Origin: Desulfobacterales bacterium C00003060
Lineage (GTDB): Bacteria > Desulfobacterota > Desulfobacteria > Desulfobacterales > C00003060
Length of the DNA stretch: 5,546 bases
NCBI GenBank assembly: GCA_001751085.1
Contig: MAXP01000163.1
Span: 1 to 5,546 of the forward strand
Reading direction: 5' to 3'
Shown: piece by piece, positions 1 to 5,381 of the stretch
How the letters are laid out: each line of letters begins with the position of its first letter
How positions within the stretch are numbered: position 1 is the stretch's first letter
Program-made: the position numbers and the translations under genes
The notes under the pieces: model-generated
What the model was told of the DNA's origin: nothing
The model's input: the letters and a program-made list of their open reading frames with translations, nothing else
The model's database searches: none

Positions 1-1013
1 CAGCCCGGCAACATCTGCACCAGCGCGGGAATGTTCGCAAATGTCGGTGTTCGGACACGGAACCGGTCCAGAAACTTGGTTCCGCTCCCCTTGAGGTAAT
101 AGACCACCTCACCGCGCGGCTGCTCCACCCTGGAAAAAAACTCGCCGTCAGGGAGCCCTTTCACTTTGACGTCCACCGGCCCGTCAGGAATTCCTTCAAT
201 GGACTGCCGGATAAGGTCAAAGGACAGATTCACCTCCCGGACCCGCACCATGCACCTCGCGTAACAATCCCCCGCAGTCTCCGTCACCAGTTCAAAGTCG
301 AGGTCATTGTAGGCTGCGTACCCGAGGTCGCGCATGTCTTCAGGCACGCCGCTTCCCCGGCTCATGGGGCCCACGGCCCCCAGCCTGCAGGCGTCTTCTC
401 CGGAGAGTACCCCAACCCCGCAAAACCGGTGTCTGACCGTGTAATCCTTCTTGAAAACTTCCGCGATAGAGTTGTAGCCCGCCTCGATCTCCTTCAACCG
501 GCAGAGTATTACCTTCAGCGTGTCGTTGTCCACATCCCGGCGAACTCCCCCTGCTTTGCACGCCCCGAAGATTACTCGTCCACCTGTAGTTTCTTCGATA
601 ATGTCGAGGATGTTCTCACGAACACGCCAGCAGTGGTTGAAAAGGCTTTCGAAACCGATCGCGTCCGCCGTAAGCCCTAGCCAGAGAAGGTGGCTGTGAA
701 TCCTCGACAGCTCGCTCCAGAAGACGCGCAGGTAGTGGGCGCGTGGTGGGACCGAAATGTCCATAATCCTTTCGATCCCCTGGCTGAACGTCAATCCGTG
801 CATGAAGCTGCATATCCCGCAGATCCGCTCAGCAACAAGGACCATGTCCTGAAAAGGTTTCCTCCTGCACAGGAGCTCGAGCCCGCGATGAATAAAACCT
901 ATGGACGGGATCGCCTCGACGACCTTTTCATCGTCCATAACCAGGTCGAGGTGGATCGGTTCCGGAAAAACCGGATGCTGCGGGCCAAAGGGTATTATCG
1001 TTCGTTCTGCCAT
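1..1013 (-). CDS. echE: Ech-type [NiFe] hydrogenase large subunit, 3' end cut by the window edge
   Basis: This is the catalytic subunit, which makes or oxidises H2 at a Ni-Fe(CN)2CO site on the cytoplasmic side of the membrane complex. The frame is open from the ATG at 1013 to the left edge, giving 337 residues. The N-terminus reads IPFGPQHPVFPEP, typical of group 4 large subunits, followed by IGFIHRGLE (residues 38-46) and the proximal nickel-ligand motif RICGICSFMH with Cys65 and Cys68. SELSRIHSHLLWLG lies at 100-113 and the EQPRGEV and RTPTFANIPAL blocks lie near the end. The second cysteine pair (DPCxxC) is expected within about 25 residues past the edge, since EchE proteins are near 360 residues. 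The CxxC motif excludes NuoD of complex I, and separate echD and echE genes exclude the fused HycE. In-frame TGA and TAG codons just upstream fix the start at 1013, although the Shine-Dalgarno match is weak. Confidence 0.95.
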   Translation of the reverse strand, partial: MAERTIIPFGPQHPVFPEPIHLDLVMDDEKVVEAIPSIGFIHRGLELLCRRKPFQDMVLVAERICGICSFMHGLTFSQGIERIMDISVPPRAHYLRVFWSELSRIHSHLLWLGLTADAIGFESLFNHCWRVRENILDIIEETTGGRVIFGACKAGGVRRDVDNDTLKVILCRLKEIEAGYNSIAEVFKKDYTVRHRFCGVGVLSGEDACRLGAVGPMSRGSGVPEDMRDLGYAAYNDLDFELVTETAGDCYARCMVRVREVNLSFDLIRQSIEGIPDGPVDVKVKGLPDGEFFSRVEQPRGEVVYYLKGSGTKFLDRFRVRTPTFANIPALVQMLPG

Positions 1014-1061
1014 AACTCAAATGTCTCGGAAGTTCTACAGCTCCTTGTAATCAGCCATCTT

Positions 1062-1478
1062 TCACTGACCATTATCCATGCCATCATCAATATCGTGAGC
1101 AGGGTCCGCCGGTTCTTTTTTCTGAGTGGCGACCTCCGTAACACTAAAGGGCGCCTGAACTGCGATTCTGTAAAACTTGCCGCCATAGTCAACGCTGATT
1201 CCGTCGATCTTGATCCCGAACAGATCATGAATTTCATTCTCATAAACAAAAGCGCATCCGTAAATATCCGTTATGCTTGGCAGTTGGGCATTTTCAAGCG
1301 GAATATTCACACGGATGTTCAAGAACTTGTACTTTTTGTCAAAGGTGTAATCAATCTGGAATGTCTCATCCTTTGTGCAGCCGATCTGTACGAGCCGGCA
1401 GCCTTCATCAGAAACGCCTCGAATTCTGTCGAGCAGTTCGTCTTTGTCGATCCGAATGATTTCCTGTTCCTCAAACAT
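1062..1478 (-). CDS. echD: Ech hydrogenase subunit EchD (NuoC/30 kDa-like)
   Basis: This 138-residue subunit resembles the NuoC (complex I 30 kDa) family and binds no cofactor. In the family it packs against the small and large subunits on the cytoplasmic arm. The diagnostic stretch is YENEIHDLFGIKIDG at about residues 79-93, followed by DYGGKFYRIAVQAPF at 97-111. The C-terminal 25 residues are acidic and polar with no recognisable motif. The ATG at 1478 has GAGG seven bases upstream. The gene follows echC after an unusually long gap of 128 bases and precedes echE by 48 bases. It lies in the same reading frame as echE, but three in-frame stop codons separate the two, so it is not a fusion of the HycE kind. 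Family assignment is firm; the role is taken from the family. Confidence 0.92.
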   Translation of the reverse strand: MFEEQEIIRIDKDELLDRIRGVSDEGCRLVQIGCTKDETFQIDYTFDKKYKFLNIRVNIPLENAQLPSITDIYGCAFVYENEIHDLFGIKIDGISVDYGGKFYRIAVQAPFSVTEVATQKKEPADPAHDIDDGMDNGQ

Positions 1479-1606
1479 GGTTGAACCTCAATCTGTAACG
1501 GCAATGCCGGGCCACTTAAGAAATTGTAATCAGTGCGGTTAGCACGTTGTCCAGCTTCAAAAACTCTGCCTGCTCTAATCCTCTGGATACCAGGACGATG
1601 TAGGGG

Positions 1607-2029
1607 CTACGTCTGCTTTTGCTTTTCTTCCAGGATTCCAAGGGCCTGAATGACACTGTCGATGATGGCCTCAGGGCGGGCCGCGCATCCTGGAATGTAG
1701 ACGTCAACGGGTATGGTCGTGTCCACACCTCCAAGAACATTGTAGCACTCGGCGAAAATACCCCCGCTGGCGGCGCATGTGCCGATTGCGATTACAACCT
1801 TCGGGTCACCCATCTGCCTGTAAATCGTCTTGACCACGTGTTCATTCTGCCTGTTGATGGAACCCGTGATGAGAAGGATGTCCGAGTGCTTCGGGTTGCC
1901 GGTGTTTATCACACCGAAACGCTCCACATCGTACATTGGCGTCAGGCAGGCCAGGACCTCGATATCGCAGCCGTTGCAACTGGAACCGTCGTAGTGAAAG
2001 ATCCAGGGAGATCTTTTCAGAAACGCCAT
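1607..2029 (-). CDS. echC: Ech hydrogenase small subunit EchC (NuoB-like, [4Fe-4S])
   Basis: This 140-residue electron-transfer subunit belongs to the NuoB/HycG family and carries the single proximal [4Fe-4S] cluster that passes electrons to the NiFe site in EchE. All four cysteine ligands are visible: Cys18 and Cys21 in GSSCNGCDIE, Cys85 in GTCAASGGIF and Cys115 in PGCAARPE. No Tat signal is present, as expected for a group 4 small subunit that stays on the cytoplasmic side. The length is close to compact EchC proteins and much shorter than HycG-type subunits. The ATG at 2029 follows echB by ten bases and has a strong Shine-Dalgarno site. The protein ends with ALGILEEKQKQT and no extra C-terminal domain. 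Confidence 0.95.
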   Translation of the reverse strand: MAFLKRSPWIFHYDGSSCNGCDIEVLACLTPMYDVERFGVINTGNPKHSDILLITGSINRQNEHVVKTIYRQMGDPKVVIAIGTCAASGGIFAECYNVLGGVDTTIPVDVYIPGCAARPEAIIDSVIQALGILEEKQKQT

Positions 2030-2030
2030 G

Positions 2031-2040
2031 TCTCCTCCTT
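2031..2040 (-). promoter_or_regulatory. Strong ribosome binding site of echC
   Basis: On the minus strand AAGGAGGAGAC directly precedes the echC ATG. Its first A is the last base of the echB stop codon, so translation of the two genes is likely coupled. This is the best Shine-Dalgarno match in the ech operon and it fixes the echC start. Confidence 0.8.
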
Positions 2041-2897
2041 CACAGATGAAGCACGAAATAGAGAACGAACAGGTTGCCGACCCCGAGTATTATGGTAATG
2101 AGCCAGGCGGATTTCAGCATCAGCTCCCACTTGACGCGTGCGTTCGTGTTGTCGACGACCACCTCGATGAAATACACGAACAGGATTGCCACAACTCCAA
2201 CGACAGGGTTGAAGGCAAAAAACAGATAGACCATCCCGAGCAGGAGGATCATTTCGTACCAGTGCTCGATTTCGATGAGCGCAAGGGAGGGTCCGGCGAA
2301 TTCCGTGGTGATCCCTTTGACCAGTTCCTGATGTGCGTGATGCGATGTCGAGAGGTCAAAAGGCGATTTTCGAAGCTTGATCGTCAAAATGTAGACGAGC
2401 CCGACAAACACGCCCGGAAGGTAGAGGATGAGGGGCTTTCCATAGGAGGCGATCTCGGAAACATTGAAACTGCCTGTCACCATGTAAAGTCCCACAGCGG
2501 AGAGCAACATCATCGGCTCGGCGGACAACATCTGCAACAGTTCTCGCTGCGCGCCGACGCAACTGTAAGGCGAGTTCGTGGAGTAGGCCGCCAGAACCAG
2601 GAACGAGTCGGCAACGATAAGGGCGAAAATTACAATGAGAAGGTCCTCTCCGGCAAAGAACAAGGATCCGCTCATCACGATGAAGACGAGAAAGCACACG
2701 AGATAGTAGCTGTGAAACCGGTTTACTGTCAGGTTGGCCTTCCCGAACAGCTTGAAGACGTCATAAAAGGGTTGAAGCACTGGCGGGCCATATCGGCTTT
2801 GCATTCTGGCTGTTACGATGCGGTCCAGCCCCGTGATAAGGCCTCCAACAAGCGGAGCGAGCAGAACATAACAAATTGTCGTGTAAATGGCACTCAT
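2040..2897 (-). CDS. echB: Ech hydrogenase membrane subunit EchB (NuoH/HycD-like)
   Basis: This 285-residue integral membrane protein is homologous to NuoH and HycD. It anchors the hydrophilic hydrogenase arm and links electron transfer to ion movement. Family hallmarks are GLDRIVTARMQSRYGPP (about residues 23-39), with LQPFYDVFKLF after it, GAQRELLQMLSAEP (115-128), and the charged cytoplasmic loop LRKSPFDLSTSHHAHQE (175-191), which continues as ELVKGITTEFAGPS. Several hydrophobic segments are visible, including ones near residues 5-22, 65-80, 85-105, 127-142, 158-174, 215-245 and 262-283. The start ATG overlaps the echA stop by four bases (ATGA), with GGAG five bases upstream inside echA, which indicates translational coupling. 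Many conserved charged residues are intact, so the subunit looks functional. Confidence 0.95.
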   Translation of the reverse strand: MSAIYTTICYVLLAPLVGGLITGLDRIVTARMQSRYGPPVLQPFYDVFKLFGKANLTVNRFHSYYLVCFLVFIVMSGSLFFAGEDLLIVIFALIVADSFLVLAAYSTNSPYSCVGAQRELLQMLSAEPMMLLSAVGLYMVTGSFNVSEIASYGKPLILYLPGVFVGLVYILTIKLRKSPFDLSTSHHAHQELVKGITTEFAGPSLALIEIEHWYEMILLLGMVYLFFAFNPVVGVVAILFVYFIEVVVDNTNARVKWELMLKSAWLITIILGVGNLFVLYFVLHL

Positions 2898-4774
2898 AGC
2901 TTCTCCATCGAGAACATGAGGATGAGCAGGACAATCGATCCGACAAGGGCTCCACGAAAGAGCTTTTCTTCACTGAAATACTTGTCGATGTAACAGTTCC
3001 TGAAAGACCAGTCCCGGGCCGAACCGAGAGAACCCATGAACTGATGAGTGTCGGTCACATTGGCTCCACACAGGTAGGGTTCTACATGCACAAGGTTTTT
3101 CCAGTGGATGAAGAAACCGAGTGGGAGGATCAATATGAGTCCCAGCATAATGCCGACTATCCAGATTACATTCCAGTTCAACATCGGACTGAAACCGTAC
3201 AGCGGCTCGATCATGTGGATGCCCACGAACGGGTAGAGCGGGACCGCGAGGGTCGTGAGCACTGCCAACCCCGTAAGGGCGAACCATTCAATACCGATCC
3301 CCTCGTCCTGTCTCGGTTGCGGCCCGGTGACGGCGATCAACTTGCCCATCCACTTCATCCAGAAAAAGAGCATGAGGGACCCGCCGAAAATAACGATCAC
3401 GGGAAAAGCCGGATTCCTTGTCGCCAGGGCCTCGATCACAGCCCACTTGCTGATCAGCATGCCGAAAGGTGCCAGGAACATGCCGGCGATCCCGACCAGC
3501 ATGATGATGGTGAGGAGCGGCATACGCGTAATAAGGCCGTGCATCTTTTCAATATCCCGGCTTCCAGTCATTTGTTCCACAGTGCCTACACAAAGGAACA
3601 TCAGGGCCTTTGCCAGTGCGTGGAAGATGATGAGCAGCACAGCGGCCCACAGGGTGAGGTGTGAACCGATCCCGGCGCAGAGGATGATCATGCCGAGATT
3701 GCCAATGGTGGAATACGCGAGCACGAGCTTTGCGTCACGTTGAGAAACCGCCAGCGCGGATGCAGCCACAAAGCTCAGGCCCCCGACAAGTGCAACCATG
3801 GCGCCCGCCGCTGTATCGTGCAGTACGGGCGCGCACCGCAGAACGATGTACACGCCCGCCTTCACCATTGTGCTCGAGTGGAGCAGTGCCGATGAGGGGG
3901 TTGGGGCAACCATGGCGCCCAGCAGCCATTTTGCGAAAGGGAACTGTGCCGCCTTGTTGATTCCGGCAAAGGACATAAGGAGGATGGGGAGCATAACAAC
4001 CGATTTGTCCATGGCGAGGAGCTGGCGGAGATCAACGGAGCCGCAGATGCTCGACGCGTACAAAATGGCCGCGGCAAATGCGAGCCCTCCTACCAGGAGC
4101 ATCCATAACGCACGGAAAGAGTTGTGTACCGCTTCTTTAGTGCGCGAATACCCGATCATGATAAAGGAACACAATGTGGTGATTTCCCAGAAGAAGTATA
4201 TCCACGTGATAGTGTTTGAAAAGATGATGCCGTACATGGCAAAGAAGAAGAGAAAGGTGGTAGCAATAAATTTGCCGCGTCGGTCCGGAATCTCGGGGTG
4301 CTTTTTATGGTAATGCTCCATATAGCCGATAGTATACACGGCTATAATGGAACCCACGATCCCGATTACCAGGGCCATGATGACCGAAAGATTGTCAACA
4401 AAAATGTAGTGTGTGGTTTCCGGAACCCTGCCGCTCAGGTCAAACCAGACCACGGCAGCATACTGCACGATGGCGAGAAGGGGAATCCAGTACCGTTTCA
4501 GCGGCAGACGCCTGCATACGTACAGGAAGACGAGCGCCAGGACGATGTCACCGGCGACAATGAGTTTGTTGAAGATGTCTGAGGTTATGGGAAAGTACTG
4601 CCCCTTGGCTTGTGTGCAGGTGACAGCAAGCCCGATCGACCCCGCACACACGAGAGCGGAAGCGACGAGTACAATCCACTTCTGGATCGAAACGGACCTG
4701 AAAAACAGAAGCAGGACAGCGGGCAGCAAGGGAAACAGAATCAGAAACAGTATCCAGTTCATGTGAAGCCCCAT
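2894..4774 (-). CDS. echA: Ech hydrogenase proton-translocating subunit EchA (NuoL/Mrp-antiporter-like)
   Basis: This 626-residue multi-spanning membrane protein is of the NuoL/NuoM antiporter-like family and forms the ion-pumping module of the complex. Key charged residues of the channel are present: Glu197 in FFWEITTL, Lys274 in GINKAAQFPFAKW, His299 and Lys305 in PTPSSALLHSSTMVKAGVY, Lys349 in QRDAKLVLAYSTIGNLG, His385 and Lys389 in IIFHALAKALMFL, and Lys443 in ISKWAVIEAL. A polar stretch near residues 560-606 precedes one last hydrophobic helix (608-622). The length fits the family, and it is far shorter than CooM. It is first in the operon. The start is uncertain: the ATG at 4774 has no Shine-Dalgarno, whereas the in-frame ATG at 4762 has GGGG six bases upstream and gives an N-terminus (MNWILFLILFPLL) more like other family members. 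Confidence 0.95.
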   Translation of the reverse strand: MGLHMNWILFLILFPLLPAVLLLFFRSVSIQKWIVLVASALVCAGSIGLAVTCTQAKGQYFPITSDIFNKLIVAGDIVLALVFLYVCRRLPLKRYWIPLLAIVQYAAVVWFDLSGRVPETTHYIFVDNLSVIMALVIGIVGSIIAVYTIGYMEHYHKKHPEIPDRRGKFIATTFLFFFAMYGIIFSNTITWIYFFWEITTLCSFIMIGYSRTKEAVHNSFRALWMLLVGGLAFAAAILYASSICGSVDLRQLLAMDKSVVMLPILLMSFAGINKAAQFPFAKWLLGAMVAPTPSSALLHSSTMVKAGVYIVLRCAPVLHDTAAGAMVALVGGLSFVAASALAVSQRDAKLVLAYSTIGNLGMIILCAGIGSHLTLWAAVLLIIFHALAKALMFLCVGTVEQMTGSRDIEKMHGLITRMPLLTIIMLVGIAGMFLAPFGMLISKWAVIEALATRNPAFPVIVIFGGSLMLFFWMKWMGKLIAVTGPQPRQDEGIGIEWFALTGLAVLTTLAVPLYPFVGIHMIEPLYGFSPMLNWNVIWIVGIMLGLILILPLGFFIHWKNLVHVEPYLCGANVTDTHQFMGSLGSARDWSFRNCYIDKYFSEEKLFRGALVGSIVLLILMFSMEKL

Positions 4775-4810
4775 GTCATGAAATGATGGAGAACGTCACG
4801 GCAAGTGGAC

Positions 4811-4838
4811 TGTTCCCCGTCACACAATGGCGGGAACA
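4811..4838. repeat. Inverted repeat TGTTCCC-N14-GGGAACA upstream of echA
   Basis: Two perfect 7-base arms, 4811-4817 and 4832-4838, are separated by 14 bases. The repeat lies 37 bases upstream of the echA ATG, in the probable leader. It could be an operator for a dimeric regulator or a weak leader hairpin. No regulator can be named from the sequence. Confidence 0.4.
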
Positions 4839-4849
4839 CGAAACGTCCA

Positions 4850-4866
4850 TTGCAGAACTCCTGCCT
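4850..4866 (-). promoter_or_regulatory. Possible sigma-54 (-24/-12) promoter for echA
   Basis: On the minus strand the sequence reads AGGCAGGAGTTCTGCAA. It has GG at 4865-4864 and GC at 4853-4852 with exactly ten bases between them, as sigma-54 promoters require. GGCA and TGCA match the consensus, while one base in each element does not. Transcription would start near 4840, giving a leader of about 65 bases. Sigma-54 control is known for formate hydrogenlyase operons, which makes the match worth listing. A competing weak sigma-70-like match (TTGCAT, 17 bases, TATACG; 4904-4876, minus strand) is also present. Confidence 0.3.
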
Positions 4867-4882
4867 GAGAAGACACGTATAC

Positions 4883-4897
4883 TGCCGGGGACCGGCA
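4883..4897. repeat. Short perfect hairpin TGCCGG-GGA-CCGGCA
   Basis: Six-base complementary arms flank a three-base loop near the middle of the divergent region. There is no T-run after it on either strand, so it does not look like a terminator. It may be a protein-binding palindrome. It sits between the -35 and -10 of the weak sigma-70-like match facing echA, where a repressor could act. Confidence 0.35.
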
Positions 4898-4936
4898 AAT
4901 GCAAGCAGAAAAGTTCAAGAAATAATTAACAAAACA

Positions 4937-4965
4937 TTGAAGGAATTGGCCGGATCACATATAAG
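4937..4965 (+). promoter_or_regulatory. Sigma-70-like promoter for hypC-hypB
   Basis: TTGAAG (4937-4942) and TATAAG (4960-4965) are separated by the optimal 17 bases. They match the -35 consensus in four of six positions and the -10 consensus in five of six. Transcription would begin near 4972, leaving a leader of about 121 bases before hypC. This is the best promoter match I found by eye in the intergenic region. Confidence 0.55.
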
Positions 4966-4980
4966 AATCATCTATAGGCT

Positions 4981-5059
4981 CAGTTCAAGAATTGGGCATT
5001 GAAGAACTGTAAGGGTTCGCGGATGAGCGGCTTTAGGGCAGAACGAAAGAAAGCCTAAA
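4981..5059 (+). other. hypC leader with two short inverted repeats
   Basis: Downstream of the predicted hypC transcription start, CAGTTC (4981-4986) can pair with GAACTG (5004-5009), and TTTAGG (5032-5037) can pair with CCTAAA (5054-5059). The first pair has an alternative register in which TTCAA pairs with TTGAA. The stems are short and match no riboswitch class that I recognise. They may simply be leader structure. Confidence 0.25.
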
Positions 5060-5092
5060 CGGGTTCGTATAGAGAATCTGAGAGATGGATTG

Positions 5093-5311
5093 ATGTGTAT
5101 TGCCGTACCTGCAAAGGTAACGAACATCAATGGGCATATGGCCACAATCGAGATTGGAGGCGTGGCATACTCTGCCTCTCTTGTGCTTGTCACTGATGTG
5201 GCTGTGGGAGATTACGTTATTGTTCACGCAGGATTTGCCATACACAAGGTAGACCCCGAAGAAGCACAAGAATCTCTGAGGCTCCTCCGGCAGTTGGCAT
5301 CGCTGCAATGA
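5093..5311 (+). CDS. hypC: Hydrogenase maturation chaperone HypC
   Basis: This 72-residue cytoplasmic protein belongs to the HypC/HybG family. In the known pathway HypC works with HypD to carry the Fe(CN)2CO group and deliver it to the hydrogenase large subunit, here probably EchE. The start MCIAVPAKV places the essential cysteine at position 2, which must become the mature N-terminus. That requirement decides the ATG at 5093 over the adjacent in-frame TTG at 5090. GAGAG lies eight bases upstream. The second hallmark, VGDYVIVHAGFAIHKVD (residues 38-54), contains the conserved His45, and a helical tail DPEEAQESLRLLRQL follows. Length and motifs are normal. It is the first gene of a rightward operon with hypB and is divergent from echA. 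Confidence 0.96.
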   Translation: MCIAVPAKVTNINGHMATIEIGGVAYSASLVLVTDVAVGDYVIVHAGFAIHKVDPEEAQESLRLLRQLASLQ

Positions 5312-5313
5312 AT

Positions 5314-5365
5314 ATTGACAATTGAAGGGGAATCAATCTTCAATTGTCAATCTTCAATATTCAAT
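5314..5365. repeat. Heptad repeat array forming a 14-bp hairpin between hypC and hypB
   Basis: From 5331 to 5365 there are five consecutive 7-base units of the form NNTCAAT: AATCAAT, CTTCAAT, TGTCAAT, CTTCAAT and ATTCAAT. Two units of the reverse form (ATTGACA, ATTGAAG; 5314-5327) precede them after a GGG spacer. As a result 5314-5327 is perfectly complementary to 5338-5351, with a ten-base loop. The array begins two bases after the hypC stop and ends 16 bases before the hypB start. There is no T-run, so a simple terminator is unlikely. It may modulate hypB expression or mRNA stability, or be a dispersed intergenic repeat. Confidence 0.85.
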
Positions 5366-5381
5366 TGAAAGGGGGGTTGGC

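Larger units (their letters stand above)
4775..5092. other. Divergent intergenic control region between echA and hypC
   Basis: This gene-free stretch of 318 bases separates the starts of two outward-facing operons. Short open frames here show no family resemblance and no convincing start. It holds a sigma-70-like promoter towards hypC, weak promoter matches towards echA, and four short inverted repeats, listed separately. The hypC-proximal part is rich in A and T around 4916-4975, as expected for a promoter core. Confidence 0.75.

Noticed and set aside
690..1484. Open frame of 264 codons on the plus strand
   Set aside because: It is antisense to echD and the start of echE, crosses their junction and resembles no family.
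2028..2993. Open frame of 321 codons on the plus strand
   Set aside because: It lies wholly antisense to echB and the end of echA. Its charged, low-complexity product is what the complement of a hydrophobic protein gives, and the minus-strand gene has clear family motifs.
3044..4766. Several plus-strand open frames (3044-3664, 3255-3743, 3798-4313, 4413-4766)
   Set aside because: All are antisense to the intact echA gene, have no recognisable motifs and overlap one another.
1..4774. Assignment as complex I (nuo) or formate hydrogenlyase (hyc/hyf)
   Set aside because: The large subunit has the nickel-binding RICGICS motif that NuoD lacks. EchD and EchE are separate genes, unlike the fused HycE, and only one antiporter-like subunit is present in the canonical A-B-C-D-E order.
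1..4774. Assignment as CO-induced hydrogenase (coo)
   Set aside because: CooM is about twice as long as this antiporter-like subunit, and the coo operon has a ferredoxin-like gene (cooX) between the NuoB-like and NuoC-like genes, which is absent here.
5013..5067. GGGTTCG direct repeat as a tRNA T-arm or attachment site
   Set aside because: There is no cloverleaf, acceptor stem or CCA end, and a 7-base repeat is expected by chance.
4805..5308. Small open frames in the divergent region and antisense to hypC (4805-5002 plus; 4972-5193 and 5033-5308 minus)
   Set aside because: They have no family resemblance and no convincing ribosome sites. The minus-strand ones run antisense through hypC.
5310..5381. 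Rho-independent terminator after hypC
   Set aside because: The stem is strong but AT-rich and is not followed by a T-run, and hypB starts a few bases later in the same direction.
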